A stretch of 44,143 nucleotides of DNA, taken from the NCBI GenBank assembly GCA_030433415.1, contig JAUIMF010000023.1, positions 1 through 44,143 of the forward strand. The letters are read 5' to 3'. The notes beneath the pieces were generated by a model. It saw only the letters and a list, made by a program, of their open reading frames with translations, had not been told where the DNA came from and did not search any database. Shown in pieces: positions 27,339 to 36,439 of this stretch (positions are counted from its first letter, which is position 1; each line of letters begins with the position of its first letter). The translations under genes and the position numbers were made by a program. This DNA is from Gammaproteobacteria bacterium (GTDB lineage Bacteria > Pseudomonadota > Gammaproteobacteria > Pseudomonadales > Halieaceae).

Positions 27339-28171
27339 AAGCCGACTCCCGTCGCTCCGTACTGCTGCATCTTCACCTGTTCAAAAACGCGGGGAGCACG
27401 TTTGACTGGTCTTTGCAGCAGGGCTTTGGCAGCGCCTTCTGTGATCATCGCGATGATGCCGCGATGCGTGGCAAGCCCACTTATCTGCGCACGTTTCTGG
27501 AGGAGAACGAGGATCTGCGGGCCCTCTCCAGCCACTGGCTGCCCCTGCCGGTGCCGCCGAGTGAACTGGTAACAGCGCACACGGTGGTGCTCCTGCGTGA
27601 CCCCATCGAACGCATGGCGTCGGTTTATGCCTTTGAACGCCGGCAGCAGGTGGAACATGCGGGAACGGCGCACGCCCGCTCCATGGAGTTTGGTGACTAC
27701 GTGCGCTGGCGCCTTGAGCCCGGAACTGGCCCGGTTATCCGCAACTACCAGATGCGTATGTTGTCGGGCAATCATCCCGGACCAGACAATGATGCGCAGC
27801 TTGAAGTCGCCCGCGCGGCATTGAGAAATCGGCTGTATGCGGGTCTGGTACATCGCTACGACGAGTCCATGTGCCTGCTCGAGCATGAACTGGGTGGCGA
27901 ATTTCCGAATCTGGATCTCGCGTACCGGCGCCAGAATGTCAGCGATCCCGCTGACGACCGAAGCCTGCGGGAGCGTCGGCGCGATGTAGAGGTGCAGCTT
28001 GGGGATCTGCGTGAGGCCGCATTGGCAGCCAATGCCCGCGATATGGCCCTGTTTGCGGCGGCGGAGTCTGCCTTCACGCAACGCTGGCAGGCGCTGCCGA
28101 AGCGCGAGAAGAAGCTGGCGGCGTTCCGCGAGCGCTGTGCTGCGTTGGCATCAACGGATGAGCGAGGCTAG
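27335..28171 (+). CDS. Sulfotransferase-like protein, second of a tandem pair
   Basis: This is a paralogue of the preceding gene, with PAPS loop HLFKNAGSTFDWSLQQGFG and second motif LLRDPIERMASVYAFERRQ. The chosen start is the GTG at 27335, because it forms the usual GTGA overlap with the upstream stop and gives 278 residues, exactly the length of its partner. A TTG at 27299 would give a longer overlap and an unlikely N-terminus. Variable residues between the paralogues lie mostly in the middle (about 105-170), where acceptor specificity usually resides, so they may modify different positions. The stop overlaps the next gene by 14 bases. Confidence 0.82.
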   Translation: MKADSRRSVLLHLHLFKNAGSTFDWSLQQGFGSAFCDHRDDAAMRGKPTYLRTFLEENEDLRALSSHWLPLPVPPSELVTAHTVVLLRDPIERMASVYAFERRQQVEHAGTAHARSMEFGDYVRWRLEPGTGPVIRNYQMRMLSGNHPGPDNDAQLEVARAALRNRLYAGLVHRYDESMCLLEHELGGEFPNLDLAYRRQNVSDPADDRSLRERRRDVEVQLGDLREAALAANARDMALFAAAESAFTQRWQALPKREKKLAAFRERCAALASTDERG

Positions 28172-29738
28172 CGAACTCGTGCATCGTCACCGGGAGTTTT
28201 TGCGCGCCGCTCATTACTTTGCCGATGGCTGGCCCCTGGACTCCCTGCTGGTGATGCGCAACCCCTCGCTGCGCCGGGATTTACGCCAACTGCGGCGAGA
28301 TGGGTACAACGCCATCATCATCGTAGTCCCCTGGCGTGGATTCCAGGTAAGCCAGACACCGGTGGCCTACGATCCATTCTATGCGGACCAGCTGCGCCTG
28401 GTGCTCACCGAGGCCGGGGAAATGGGACTGTCGGTCATTCTTCGTGTGGCCTACAGCCACCAGATTCTGCACGGACCTTCCATCGGGCCCATTCGACGCA
28501 CACAGGCGATGCTGGTGGATGCGCTGCTGCGGGAGGCCTGGCTGGATTATCACCGCGAGGTGCATGCCATCGCCTCGTCGTTTTCGTGCTGCCGCGGTAC
28601 CTTCGTCTCCTGGGAAGAACTCTGGCATGCCTACACGCATTTTCAGAGTCAGAGTCACAAAGAGCGTCAGCAGGCAGCGCAGGCGCTGGGCTATGACCAC
28701 TTTGACAGTGAGATCGAACCGCAGGACACCCCCCAAGACCTGGGGGTGATACCTGCAGCCGGAGCCGCGGGTTCCGCCCATTACCATCGCTTTATCAATC
28801 ACCATATGGCGCAACTGTTTGAAGAACTTCGCCAGCATTGCCCGCAGCTTGGGGTGGAGTACCGGGTGGACCGCGATGCCGTGGTGGAGGACGGCGAGAC
28901 CCGCTGGCTCGACAATCCCCGCTTTCTGGACTGGGAGCCGGCGCGCTACAGCTATTGGGCACCCTTCATGTACGCCGACAATGTCGGAGAGACCATCGAC
29001 GCAGCACAAGCGCTGGACTCCCTGAGTAGAATGCTCGATGAAACCGGAGAGCACGGCGCGTATCCGGGCCAGGTGCTGGAGCAGTTCAACTTCATCGAGA
29101 ACACCCGGGAATTCCAGGGCCGTCACGCGAAAATCGATGACGATGCCATCGAGGACTTCCTCGCTGAAGCTGCTCCGCTATTGTTTGAGCGCTGTAGCGG
29201 GTACGGTATCTGGGCACCGCGAGATTATCGCTGCAACGTGTTGTACAACGCTGCGCTACTCGACGGCGGACGCGGTTGGGAGCTTCAGGGTGCTCAGTTG
29301 CCCCCGGGTCATGGTGTGACGCTGCCACAGGGTGGAAGGCTGCAGCAGCAGCTTGAACCCCGGATTGCCTGGATTCCCCGTATGCACCCCTTTGAAACGC
29401 TGCGTCTGGAGCTGCGGATACGGCGTGGTGTATTACCGCGGCGCCTGCATCTTCGTGCCCGTATCAACGGTGGGGCCTGGGCTGCGCTGCAGCGGAATCG
29501 CGGTGGCCTGTTGACCGCCGATGTCCCCGTGGACTTTGACTCGATACCTTCTGACGGATTGCGGTTTGAGCTGGAAAACCAGGGGCGTAGCATTACCGCG
29601 CTACGGTTGCAGCTCTATCACCTGAGCTATGCCATGGGGTTGCGCGACCCGGATGGAAAGCCCGGGCCTTACCTCAAGGTGCTGCGCCGCTTTAACGGAC
29701 GCTTAAGGGAATTGGGGCGCCAGAAAAATCGAGCGTGA
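28158..29738 (+). CDS. Cytoplasmic glycoside-hydrolase-like protein (TIM-barrel plus beta domain), function unknown
   Basis: This 526-residue protein starts at ATG 28158, inside the end of the preceding gene; the same frame is open further upstream but only as overlap. Residues 1 to about 370 look like a TIM-barrel glycosidase: FLRAAHYFADGWPLDS, DLRQLRRDGYNAIIIVVPW, and the strand-end SWEELW with Glu153/Glu154. A second candidate acid is Glu314 in FNFIENTREF. The tail (about 400-510) is beta-rich and resembles a carbohydrate-binding or sandwich domain. No signal peptide is present, so it would act in the cytoplasm, unusual for a polysaccharide hydrolase. It is co-transcribed with two sulfotransferase genes and may edit or recycle lipid-linked glycan. 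No family name can be given with confidence. Confidence 0.7.
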   Translation: MSEASELVHRHREFLRAAHYFADGWPLDSLLVMRNPSLRRDLRQLRRDGYNAIIIVVPWRGFQVSQTPVAYDPFYADQLRLVLTEAGEMGLSVILRVAYSHQILHGPSIGPIRRTQAMLVDALLREAWLDYHREVHAIASSFSCCRGTFVSWEELWHAYTHFQSQSHKERQQAAQALGYDHFDSEIEPQDTPQDLGVIPAAGAAGSAHYHRFINHHMAQLFEELRQHCPQLGVEYRVDRDAVVEDGETRWLDNPRFLDWEPARYSYWAPFMYADNVGETIDAAQALDSLSRMLDETGEHGAYPGQVLEQFNFIENTREFQGRHAKIDDDAIEDFLAEAAPLLFERCSGYGIWAPRDYRCNVLYNAALLDGGRGWELQGAQLPPGHGVTLPQGGRLQQQLEPRIAWIPRMHPFETLRLELRIRRGVLPRRLHLRARINGGAWAALQRNRGGLLTADVPVDFDSIPSDGLRFELENQGRSITALRLQLYHLSYAMGLRDPDGKPGPYLKVLRRFNGRLRELGRQKNRA

Positions 29739-29761
29739 GGCGATTCTGCAAACCGTGCTGG

Positions 29762-30466
29762 TCAGAGGTAGCGTGCGCCGTAGGGTGTTTGCTCCAGTAG
29801 CGCGGCATCACGTCGCAGTCGCGCCACTACCTGGTCCCGGTGCTCGGGTGCGATAGCATCAATCTTCATCGGATTGAGATCGACCAGAGGGCGGCGCTGC
29901 TGACCATCCACGGCGTGGGCTTCAACCGCCGCATCAGCTATTACGTCATCGAGCTCCGTCAACCACTGTCCGAGTTGGTCGAGTACCGCGGTGGTGTTTT
30001 TGACGAGATCTTCGTAGTACACCACGGTGTGCCGAGGCAACTGCTGACGAGCCTGCACATGCAGCTTGAGCCATTTGCACCAGCGCTCGGCGGCCTCCGG
30101 CCAGTCCAGGTTGTTGCGCCGGTGCAGGCCTTCGCAGGTGGCCAGGGGGTCTCGAAGCAGAAGGATATGCCAGGCGGGGCTGAAGTGAGCGTCGAGTTGT
30201 TCGGCGCGGCACAGGTGTGGCGGGCTTTTCTCGAGGAGGACCGGTTTGGTGAGATCCCAGTAGCTGTGCCACACCTCGCTGATACGCGCCCAGGGAAATT
30301 CCCGCGCTGGATTCCAGGGATCACGGCGCATCTCGTCACGGAGTTCAGGCAGCTTCTGGCCCTCGTTGGGTAGCGCCGCAACACGCCGGCTGGTTTGCAA
30401 CAATTGCCAAAGTACCGTGGAGCCGGAGTAGGGCGGTGACAGAATGAAGAGGTATTTGTGAGGCAT
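29762..30466 (-). CDS. Sulfotransferase-family protein
   Basis: This 234-residue protein has a P-loop FILSPPYSGSTVLWQLL at the N-terminus and the second motif HILLLRDPLATCEGLHRR at about 100-117. A YYEDLVKN stretch follows at about 150-157, as in classical sulfotransferases (the 'YEDL' of this superfamily). The length is short but complete for bacterial members. It stands alone on the minus strand, convergent with the glycosidase-like gene and divergent from the AmpG-like gene, with only 56 bases in the divergent gap. Confidence 0.85.
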   Translation of the reverse strand: MPHKYLFILSPPYSGSTVLWQLLQTSRRVAALPNEGQKLPELRDEMRRDPWNPAREFPWARISEVWHSYWDLTKPVLLEKSPPHLCRAEQLDAHFSPAWHILLLRDPLATCEGLHRRNNLDWPEAAERWCKWLKLHVQARQQLPRHTVVYYEDLVKNTTAVLDQLGQWLTELDDVIADAAVEAHAVDGQQRRPLVDLNPMKIDAIAPEHRDQVVARLRRDAALLEQTPYGARYL

Positions 30467-30522
30467 ACGGGGTAGATTGCGCTTTTCGCCATTATCGCGC
30501 AGCGCGGTCCCCGGTCACACCC

Positions 30523-31917
30523 ATGAGCGACACGAGACAGAATGTTAGTTGGAGCAGTGCCCTGCGCATCTACACGCGCAAGCCGGTGCTGGTCATCAGT
30601 CTTCTGGGGTTTTCTGCGGGACTGCCCTATCTGCTGGTTTTTTCCACCCTTACAGCGTGGCTGCGTGATGTGGGTGTTGAGCGCACCGCGATCGGATTTT
30701 TTGCCTGGGTGGGACTGACCTACTCCATCAAGGTGTTCTGGGCGCCGGTGGTGGACAGGCTGCGTCTGCCATTGCTGCACGCCATGCTCGGCCAGCGCAG
30801 GAGCTGGATTCTTCTGGGGCAGTCTGGCATCGCGCTTGGGCTGGTGCTGCTCAGTCGCCTCGATCCCCTGTCGGCACTCTCGGCCATCGCGCTGTGTGCG
30901 CTTCTGGTGGCCTTTTCATCGTCGACGCAGGATGTGGCCATCGATGCGTTTCGCATCGAGTCGGCCAGTGATGAGGAACAGGGCGCACTCTCGGCGGGGT
31001 ATATTTTCGGCTACCGGGTCGCGTTGCTGGTGGCCGGTGCAGGAGCACTGTATCTGGCCGATCAGTACAGCTGGGCCGGTGCCTACCTGAGCATGGGCCT
31101 GCTGGCGGCGGTGATGACGCTGGTCACGCTGTGGGCTGACGAACCAGTGCATCGCAGCGCCGGAGAGCAGCGTCGTATGGATGCGGCGATGGTTGACCAG
31201 GTCATGGGGCGGCCCATGCATCTGGATGAGCGCTCCGCCTGGCAGCGCCATCTGCTGGGCGCGGTCATCTGTCCGATGCTTGAGTTCCTGCGGCGCTATC
31301 GGCGCTTTGCCCTGGTCCTGCTGGTGTTCATTGCAGTGTTTCGCCTGAGCGACATTGCGATGGGGGTCATGGCCAATCCCTTTTATCTTGACCTGGGCTA
31401 CAGCAAATCCGAGATCGCCAGCATTGCCAAGGTCTTTGGGTTCTTTATGACCATCGCCGGTTCCGCGCTCTGTGGCGTGCTGGTGCTCAGGCTCGGCATG
31501 CTTCGCCCGCTCCTGTTGGGGGCGATGCTGGTGGCCTCGACCAACCTGCTCTTTGCCGCGCTGGCGCTGCAGCAGGGTGATCAGCCGCCTTCGCTCACCT
31601 GGCTGGCGGTGGTCATCAGCGCCGACAATCTGAGCGGCGGTATTGCCAGCACCGCATTTGTCGCCTTTCTGTCCAGTCTCACACATCGCAGCTACACCGC
31701 CACCCAGTACGCTCTGTTCAGTTCTTTGATGACCCTGCCGGGAAAATTCATTTCGGGCTTCTCGGGCTGGGTTGTAGACGTCGCCGGCTACGCGGAGTTT
31801 TTCGTTGTCGCAGCGATGCTGGGCATACCGGCGATTCTGCTGGTGCTGCTGTTATTGCATCGGGAGGCGCGTTCGGGGGCAACGGATGCCGCGCCGACCT
31901 CTGGTGAGGCTGCCTGA
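30523..31917 (+). CDS. ampG: AmpG-like major facilitator permease
   Basis: This 464-residue integral membrane protein has about twelve or more hydrophobic segments. The N-terminal pattern GFSAGLPYLLVFSTLTAWLR, followed by KVFWAPVVDRLRLP and SSTQDVAIDAFRIE, is characteristic of AmpG, which imports anhydro-muropeptides from cell-wall turnover into the cytoplasm. The inter-domain loop and the second half (FRLSDIAMGVMANPFYLDLGY) agree. It lies within the glycan island and only three bases ahead of a sulfotransferase gene. It may simply be a housekeeping gene trapped there, or a permease repurposed for a glycan fragment. Sequence alone favours the ordinary AmpG role. Confidence 0.85.
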   Translation: MSDTRQNVSWSSALRIYTRKPVLVISLLGFSAGLPYLLVFSTLTAWLRDVGVERTAIGFFAWVGLTYSIKVFWAPVVDRLRLPLLHAMLGQRRSWILLGQSGIALGLVLLSRLDPLSALSAIALCALLVAFSSSTQDVAIDAFRIESASDEEQGALSAGYIFGYRVALLVAGAGALYLADQYSWAGAYLSMGLLAAVMTLVTLWADEPVHRSAGEQRRMDAAMVDQVMGRPMHLDERSAWQRHLLGAVICPMLEFLRRYRRFALVLLVFIAVFRLSDIAMGVMANPFYLDLGYSKSEIASIAKVFGFFMTIAGSALCGVLVLRLGMLRPLLLGAMLVASTNLLFAALALQQGDQPPSLTWLAVVISADNLSGGIASTAFVAFLSSLTHRSYTATQYALFSSLMTLPGKFISGFSGWVVDVAGYAEFFVVAAMLGIPAILLVLLLLHREARSGATDAAPTSGEAA

Positions 31918-31920
31918 ACC

Positions 31921-32634
31921 GTGAGTGATACACCGTTGCGTCGAGTTATCGCCGTTATTGGCATGCATCGCAGTGGTACCAGTTGTCTGACGGGGTCCCT
32001 GCAGCAGATCGGTCTGGAACTCGGGCAGGTGCATACCTGGAATCGCTACAATCGTCGTGGCAATCGCGAGCAGCAGGATATAGTCGATCTCAATGATGAG
32101 GTGCTTGCGGCAAACGGGGGAGCCTGGGACCAGCCACCAGCGCTGTGTCACTGGCAACCCGCACAGGTGGAGCGAGCGAGAGAACTGGTAAACGCCCTGG
32201 GCGAAGGCGCTGTGGTGGGCTTCAAGGATCCGCGCACACTGCTGACGCTTGACGGTTGGCTGCAGGCGATTCCCGAAATCGAGTTTGTCGGCGCATTTCG
32301 CCATCCCGAAGCGGTGGCCGCGTCTCTGGCGTATCGCAGTGCAATGCCCCGGGAGCAGGCCTTTTCGCTGTGGCTCGACTACAACCGTCGACTCTGGTCA
32401 CTGTGGCGTCGCCGGCGTTTTCCCCTGGTCAACTTTGACCTCGAGGCGGACGCGTATCTGGGTAGCGTAGCGGCGGTGGCGCGAGCGATGGATCTTGATC
32501 CCGCCGGCATCGGCACACCCTTCTTTGACGAGGATCTGCGTACATCCCGGATGGACTCGGGTGACGCGTCGTTGCCTTATGCAGCGAAGCTATTACACTG
32601 GCGCCTCAAGCGACGTGCACGCCGTTGGCAATGA
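31921..32634 (+). CDS. Sulfotransferase-family protein, related to the fusion protein's N-terminal domain
   Basis: This 237-residue protein starts at GTG three bases after the AmpG-like gene. The P-loop VIGMHRSGTSCLTGSLQ and the later GFKDPRTLLTLDGW and GAFRHPEAVAASLAYR correspond closely to the first 230 residues of the large fusion protein at 19228 (GMHRSGTSMVAQ, FLKDPRLCLT, YRSPLAVARSLARR). It is thus a free-standing version of that module. The C-terminal tail is basic (LHWRLKRRARRWQ). A glycosyltransferase gene follows after 42 bases with its own ribosome binding site, so the two probably act on the same glycan. Confidence 0.85.
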   Translation: MSDTPLRRVIAVIGMHRSGTSCLTGSLQQIGLELGQVHTWNRYNRRGNREQQDIVDLNDEVLAANGGAWDQPPALCHWQPAQVERARELVNALGEGAVVGFKDPRTLLTLDGWLQAIPEIEFVGAFRHPEAVAASLAYRSAMPREQAFSLWLDYNRRLWSLWRRRRFPLVNFDLEADAYLGSVAAVARAMDLDPAGIGTPFFDEDLRTSRMDSGDASLPYAAKLLHWRLKRRARRWQ

Positions 32635-32676
32635 TGTGTAGCCTCGATTGGAACGAGGTTTTGTCAGGACAGAATT

Positions 32677-33759
32677 ATGATAAGTAAATGGTGGCGACGT
32701 TTAAGGGGGCGGCGGCGTCCGCGCCTGAGTCTTCTATTGGTGGTGTATCGCATGCCCGTGCAGGCACGCAATACGATCCGCTCCCTGCTCCCCGACTATC
32801 AGCGCGGCGTGTCCCGCGACGACTACGAAGTGATCATCGTCGAGAATCGCTCTCGCGAGTTGCTTGATTCCGGGTTCTTACGGGGTCTGCCCGCCAACTT
32901 CTCTTATGTGCTGCGCGATGAAACCGCCACGACGCCGGTATATGCCATCAACGAGGCGGCGGCGATGGCTCGGGGCGACAGCATTGGCATCATGATCGAC
33001 GGCGCGCGCCTGGTCACCCCTGGTGTAGTGCGTGGCATATTGCAGGCGATGGATGCGGTGGACAACGCGGTCGTCTCGGTGCCGGGATACCATATTGGCC
33101 TGGAACTTCAGCAAGCAGCGGTAGAGAAGGGCTACGGCGTTGAAGAGGACCAGCGTCTGCTGGCGTCGGTGAACTGGCAGGATGATGGTTATCGACTGTT
33201 CAACATCGCCTGTTTCAGCGGTTCCTGCGCTCCCGGCTTCTTTCTGCCCAACAGCGAAAGCAATTGCCTCGCTATGCCGCAACGCGTTTGGCATGACCTC
33301 GGTGGCGTTGACGAGCGCTTCAATCTGCGCGGCGGAGGCATGGTCAATCTCGACCTTTACCGTCGCGCCTGCGAATACCCTGGCATTCAGCACGTGGTGC
33401 TGCCTGGCGAGGGGACGTTTCACCAGTTTCATGGAGGCGTGACGACGGGTGGCGAGCCGGCGGCGGCCCGTGAGGAGTTTATTCAGCAGATCAAGGATCA
33501 GTATGAGGAACTGCGTGGCCAGCCTTTTGCCAGTCCCCAGACCCAGCCGATATACATTGGGGCCCTGCATGAGGCCGTGCTGCCTTTTCTGTCCTACTCC
33601 GCCAGCCAGGCGCTGGCTCGGTCTGGTGGACGCGCCTATGAACCGCAGCCCCGAGGTCCGCGCCTGGTGGGAGGTGATCTGAAAGGCAACGAGCGCGAAA
33701 CGGCTTCTGGTGGACAGGTGTCGGAACTGCGCCGACCAACTACTCGCGACGGCGGCTAG
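32677..33759 (+). CDS. GT2-like glycosyltransferase with DGA in place of DxD (paralogue A)
   Basis: This 360-residue protein has a GT-A type nucleotide-binding start LSLLLVVYRMPVQARNTI and DYEVIIVENRS. The usual metal-binding DxD is replaced by IMIDGAR (Asp108). Family-specific blocks follow: NWQDDGYRLFNIA, SNCLAMPQ, GGVDERFNLRGGG and GEGTFHQFHGG (244-254). The same blocks occur in two minus-strand genes at 36440 and 37380, so three paralogues are present. This copy is longer by about 60 residues at the C-terminus, with a low-complexity Gly/Arg-rich end. It overlaps the convergent acyltransferase gene by four bases. The donor sugar is unknown. Confidence 0.82.
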   Translation: MISKWWRRLRGRRRPRLSLLLVVYRMPVQARNTIRSLLPDYQRGVSRDDYEVIIVENRSRELLDSGFLRGLPANFSYVLRDETATTPVYAINEAAAMARGDSIGIMIDGARLVTPGVVRGILQAMDAVDNAVVSVPGYHIGLELQQAAVEKGYGVEEDQRLLASVNWQDDGYRLFNIACFSGSCAPGFFLPNSESNCLAMPQRVWHDLGGVDERFNLRGGGMVNLDLYRRACEYPGIQHVVLPGEGTFHQFHGGVTTGGEPAAAREEFIQQIKDQYEELRGQPFASPQTQPIYIGALHEAVLPFLSYSASQALARSGGRAYEPQPRGPRLVGGDLKGNERETASGGQVSELRRPTTRDGG

Positions 33760-34889
33760 CCAAAGCGCTCCCGCAATTGCGTGGTGGGCCGCTCAAAGTA
33801 GCGGTACAGCCACACCGACAATAGAACCGTCAGCACCCAGTAGCTCACGTAGATCAGTCCATGATGCAGCGCCGTGGGCATTGACGGCAGCAGCCCTGAG
33901 ACACTCTCAAGGATGACGCGTCGCACCAAAGAGTAGTGCAGCAGATACATGGAGTAAGAGATCAGGCTGATGAGGGTGATCCAGCGGAACAGCACGCCCT
34001 GCTGTCGTTGCCAGAGGCTCATGGCGGGCAGTGTCAGGGCCGCCGCCAGACTCAGTACGTTAAACGAAAACACGCTGTAGTAGAGCGGGTGTGCGCGCAG
34101 GAGCGCGACCGGGTCTGCCGCACTCCAGTTATAGCCAAGGTACAGACCACAGGCGATGACTAGGAAAGGCCAGCGAACACGGCGCCATGCGGTTGCGTGA
34201 TACAGGCTGACCCAGGCGGCGACTACGCCCAGCGCGAGGCTGTCCATGCGCGTGACAATATTCTTGCGCAGGTTGAGATCCCAGGCTTTCAGGCTGAGCT
34301 TGTCCAGCTCCAGAAAGTACGCGTAGCGAATGGCGATGGAGCCCGCGAGCACCGCCACCGCCAGCGCCAGCCAGAGTTCCCGACGCGCACCAAAAATGAT
34401 GCCGAGGAGCAGAAACGCCAGGGGAAAGCCGAGGTAGAACCACTCTTCGATCGACAGGGACCACGCCTCGACGTAAAAATTGGGATGCTCACGCATCATG
34501 TTCTGCAGGAAGAAAAAGTAGCGCCAGCTGTCTTCGGGCAACTTCTGCTGAACCGCGGCAATGGCGACGAGAACGGCGAGCACCAGAAAATAATTCGGGA
34601 GCGTACGAAACCAGCGTCGCACCCAGAACCGACGCAGGTGATGCCAGCCTGGCTCGCCGTCGGTGAAGTCCCTGATCAGAATCCTTCCGATCAGAAATCC
34701 ACTCAGCACGAAGAACAGGGTCACGCCACCGTTGAGCAGGGGCATCGTCGCCAGTTCCACTGGAATGACGGCGATCAGGTCCCAGACCCCGTGGCCGAGT
34801 GCGACCTGGATGATCGCCATGGCACGCAAAAAATCCAGTCCGAACTCCCGGTTGGAGGGGAGCAAAACGCCTAGGAGTCGCTGTTCCAC
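33756..34889 (-). CDS. Membrane acyltransferase, acyltransferase-3 family
   Basis: This 377-residue protein starts from GTG and has about ten membrane segments. The first shows the catalytic Arg22 and His33 (FLRAMAIIQVALGHG), then FFVLSGFLIGRILIRDF and the SLSIEEWFYLGFP block, which is typical of OafA-type O-acyltransferases. It would acylate a sugar on a surface polysaccharide or lipid-linked precursor. The gene overlaps the end of the upstream glycosyltransferase by 19 bases, indicating a minus-strand operon that begins near 39130. It differs from the acyltransferase at 22785 throughout, so the two probably have different targets. Confidence 0.9.
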   Translation of the reverse strand: MEQRLLGVLLPSNREFGLDFLRAMAIIQVALGHGVWDLIAVIPVELATMPLLNGGVTLFFVLSGFLIGRILIRDFTDGEPGWHHLRRFWVRRWFRTLPNYFLVLAVLVAIAAVQQKLPEDSWRYFFFLQNMMREHPNFYVEAWSLSIEEWFYLGFPLAFLLLGIIFGARRELWLALAVAVLAGSIAIRYAYFLELDKLSLKAWDLNLRKNIVTRMDSLALGVVAAWVSLYHATAWRRVRWPFLVIACGLYLGYNWSAADPVALLRAHPLYYSVFSFNVLSLAAALTLPAMSLWQRQQGVLFRWITLISLISYSMYLLHYSLVRRVILESVSGLLPSMPTALHHGLIYVSYWVLTVLLSVWLYRYFERPTTQLRERFG

Positions 34890-36430
34890 TGGACCTCCTC
34901 GGGAAAGCGTCGCGCAGGTATGGTGCCATGCATGCGACCTGGGCAGGCCCTCGCTAGTTCATCGTGGGTGAGTGCATAGTCGTCGACGCTATCATCGAAG
35001 GTCGCTGTGATATCGCCGAGCCAGAGATTTGATCTGCCCGCCGCGTGCAGGGACAGGCAGAACTGCGCGATGGTTTCTTGCAGGGAGCCTGCCGCAGAAA
35101 GCGTCAAGTCTGACGACAGCCAATGGACTCGCTGAAAGGCCATTAGCAAGGGGCTGACCATTGCCGTCTGTTGCTGCAGCAGTAGATGGGCGTGGTAGCC
35201 CCGCCCACGGTTGTCGCTGTGCCAGGGCAGGGTGTTGCCATGGACGAGTCGCTCCAGATCATCCGGTGCCGACAGCAGTTGTCCCTTGTCGTTTACACAT
35301 TTTGGAGCGACACAGCCGACATCTGGCCACGCGCTGAAGGCGAGCATCTCCAGAAAGTCGTCCCTTGCCATCTGGTTGCATGCCGTGTGCATCAACACCA
35401 CGTGCTTTTTCGTTGCGCCCTGCAGGGTTTTATCAATAACCTCCGGGAGTTTCGGATCGATATCCCCCAGATGAAGCGCGGTGATGCGCTCGTCGCCCTC
35501 GCCGAGTTCCATGGCAACGGGCGAATCCTGTGGGCCATAGCTGATTAGCAACACGTCGCAAGCGGGGACCGAATCAAACTCAGGAATAATGCGGTTGTAA
35601 ATCAAGGCGCCGGGTGGAGCCGATACGGTGGCAGGTCGATGTACTCGGTGCAGATGTTCGCCGACGGCGCGCCGCGCGGCATTGACGGCTTCACTCAGAC
35701 GCTGTTGCGAAAATGCGGTCTCCACCACGCGCCAGTGATACAGCACCTCGGGCACGCGCGAGATCTCTGCCGGCGAGAGCTGTTCTACAAGGCGTAGATA
35801 CAGGTCGTAGTCCTGACTGCCTTCAAAACCCTGGCGCCAGCCTCCGATGGAATACAGTAGAGATGCATCTATCACCGTCAGGTGATTCGGATAATTCTGG
35901 GCGAGGAACAATAGATAATTCCAGGAGGGTTTAAAGAACGGCTCCCGGTGCTGTCCCTCTTCGTCTACGCGGTCCGAGTCCGAGTAGAGAAAACGTGCGC
36001 TGTCATGATCCTCCAGATGAGCCGCGATGGTCGCCAGCGCGTGGTCTACAAGCAGGTCATCGTGATCCATTGGCAGAATCCATTCGCCATCGGCCAGCGC
36101 CAGTGCAGCATTGCTCGCCGCCGCAATCCCCTGGTTTACGTCGAGGTGCGTAACGCGAATGCGAGGGTCCCGGGACGCGAGGTCATCGAGAAAGGGCTCG
36201 ATCCAGGTTTGTTTCGAGCCATCGTTGGCAATGCATAGCTGCCAATGGGGATGACTCTGATTGCGCACGGACTGTACCGCGGCGCTCAGGTGCTCACGTG
36301 GGGTTTCGTACACCGGCATGATGATCGAAAACAGCGGTGTGGACGCGGGTTCTCTCGGGGAGCGCTTGGCTCGGTCTCGCCACGTACGATACCAGGCTTC
36401 ATCAATCCGCCATGCCTGCTTGGATGCCAC
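34871..36430 (-). CDS. GT2 glycosyltransferase with C-terminal extension
   Basis: This 519-residue protein starts from GTG. A classic GT2 domain occupies about 30-270: FSIIMPVYETPREHLSAAV, CIANDGSKQ, and a true metal-binding motif MDHDDLL. Later come FLYSDSDRVDEEG and GSQDYDLYLRLVE, which resemble rhamnosyl/O-antigen transferases. The remaining 230 or so residues form a second domain of unclear function, with APKCVNDKGQLLSAPDD and YHAHLLLQQQ, similar in layout to the C-terminal half of multi-domain O-antigen transferases. It is part of the minus-strand cluster that ends with the acyltransferase. Donor and acceptor are unknown. Confidence 0.85.
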   Translation of the reverse strand: MASKQAWRIDEAWYRTWRDRAKRSPREPASTPLFSIIMPVYETPREHLSAAVQSVRNQSHPHWQLCIANDGSKQTWIEPFLDDLASRDPRIRVTHLDVNQGIAAASNAALALADGEWILPMDHDDLLVDHALATIAAHLEDHDSARFLYSDSDRVDEEGQHREPFFKPSWNYLLFLAQNYPNHLTVIDASLLYSIGGWRQGFEGSQDYDLYLRLVEQLSPAEISRVPEVLYHWRVVETAFSQQRLSEAVNAARRAVGEHLHRVHRPATVSAPPGALIYNRIIPEFDSVPACDVLLISYGPQDSPVAMELGEGDERITALHLGDIDPKLPEVIDKTLQGATKKHVVLMHTACNQMARDDFLEMLAFSAWPDVGCVAPKCVNDKGQLLSAPDDLERLVHGNTLPWHSDNRGRGYHAHLLLQQQTAMVSPLLMAFQRVHWLSSDLTLSAAGSLQETIAQFCLSLHAAGRSNLWLGDITATFDDSVDDYALTHDELARACPGRMHGTIPARRFPEEVQWNSDS

Positions 36431-36439
36431 GAGCGATGC

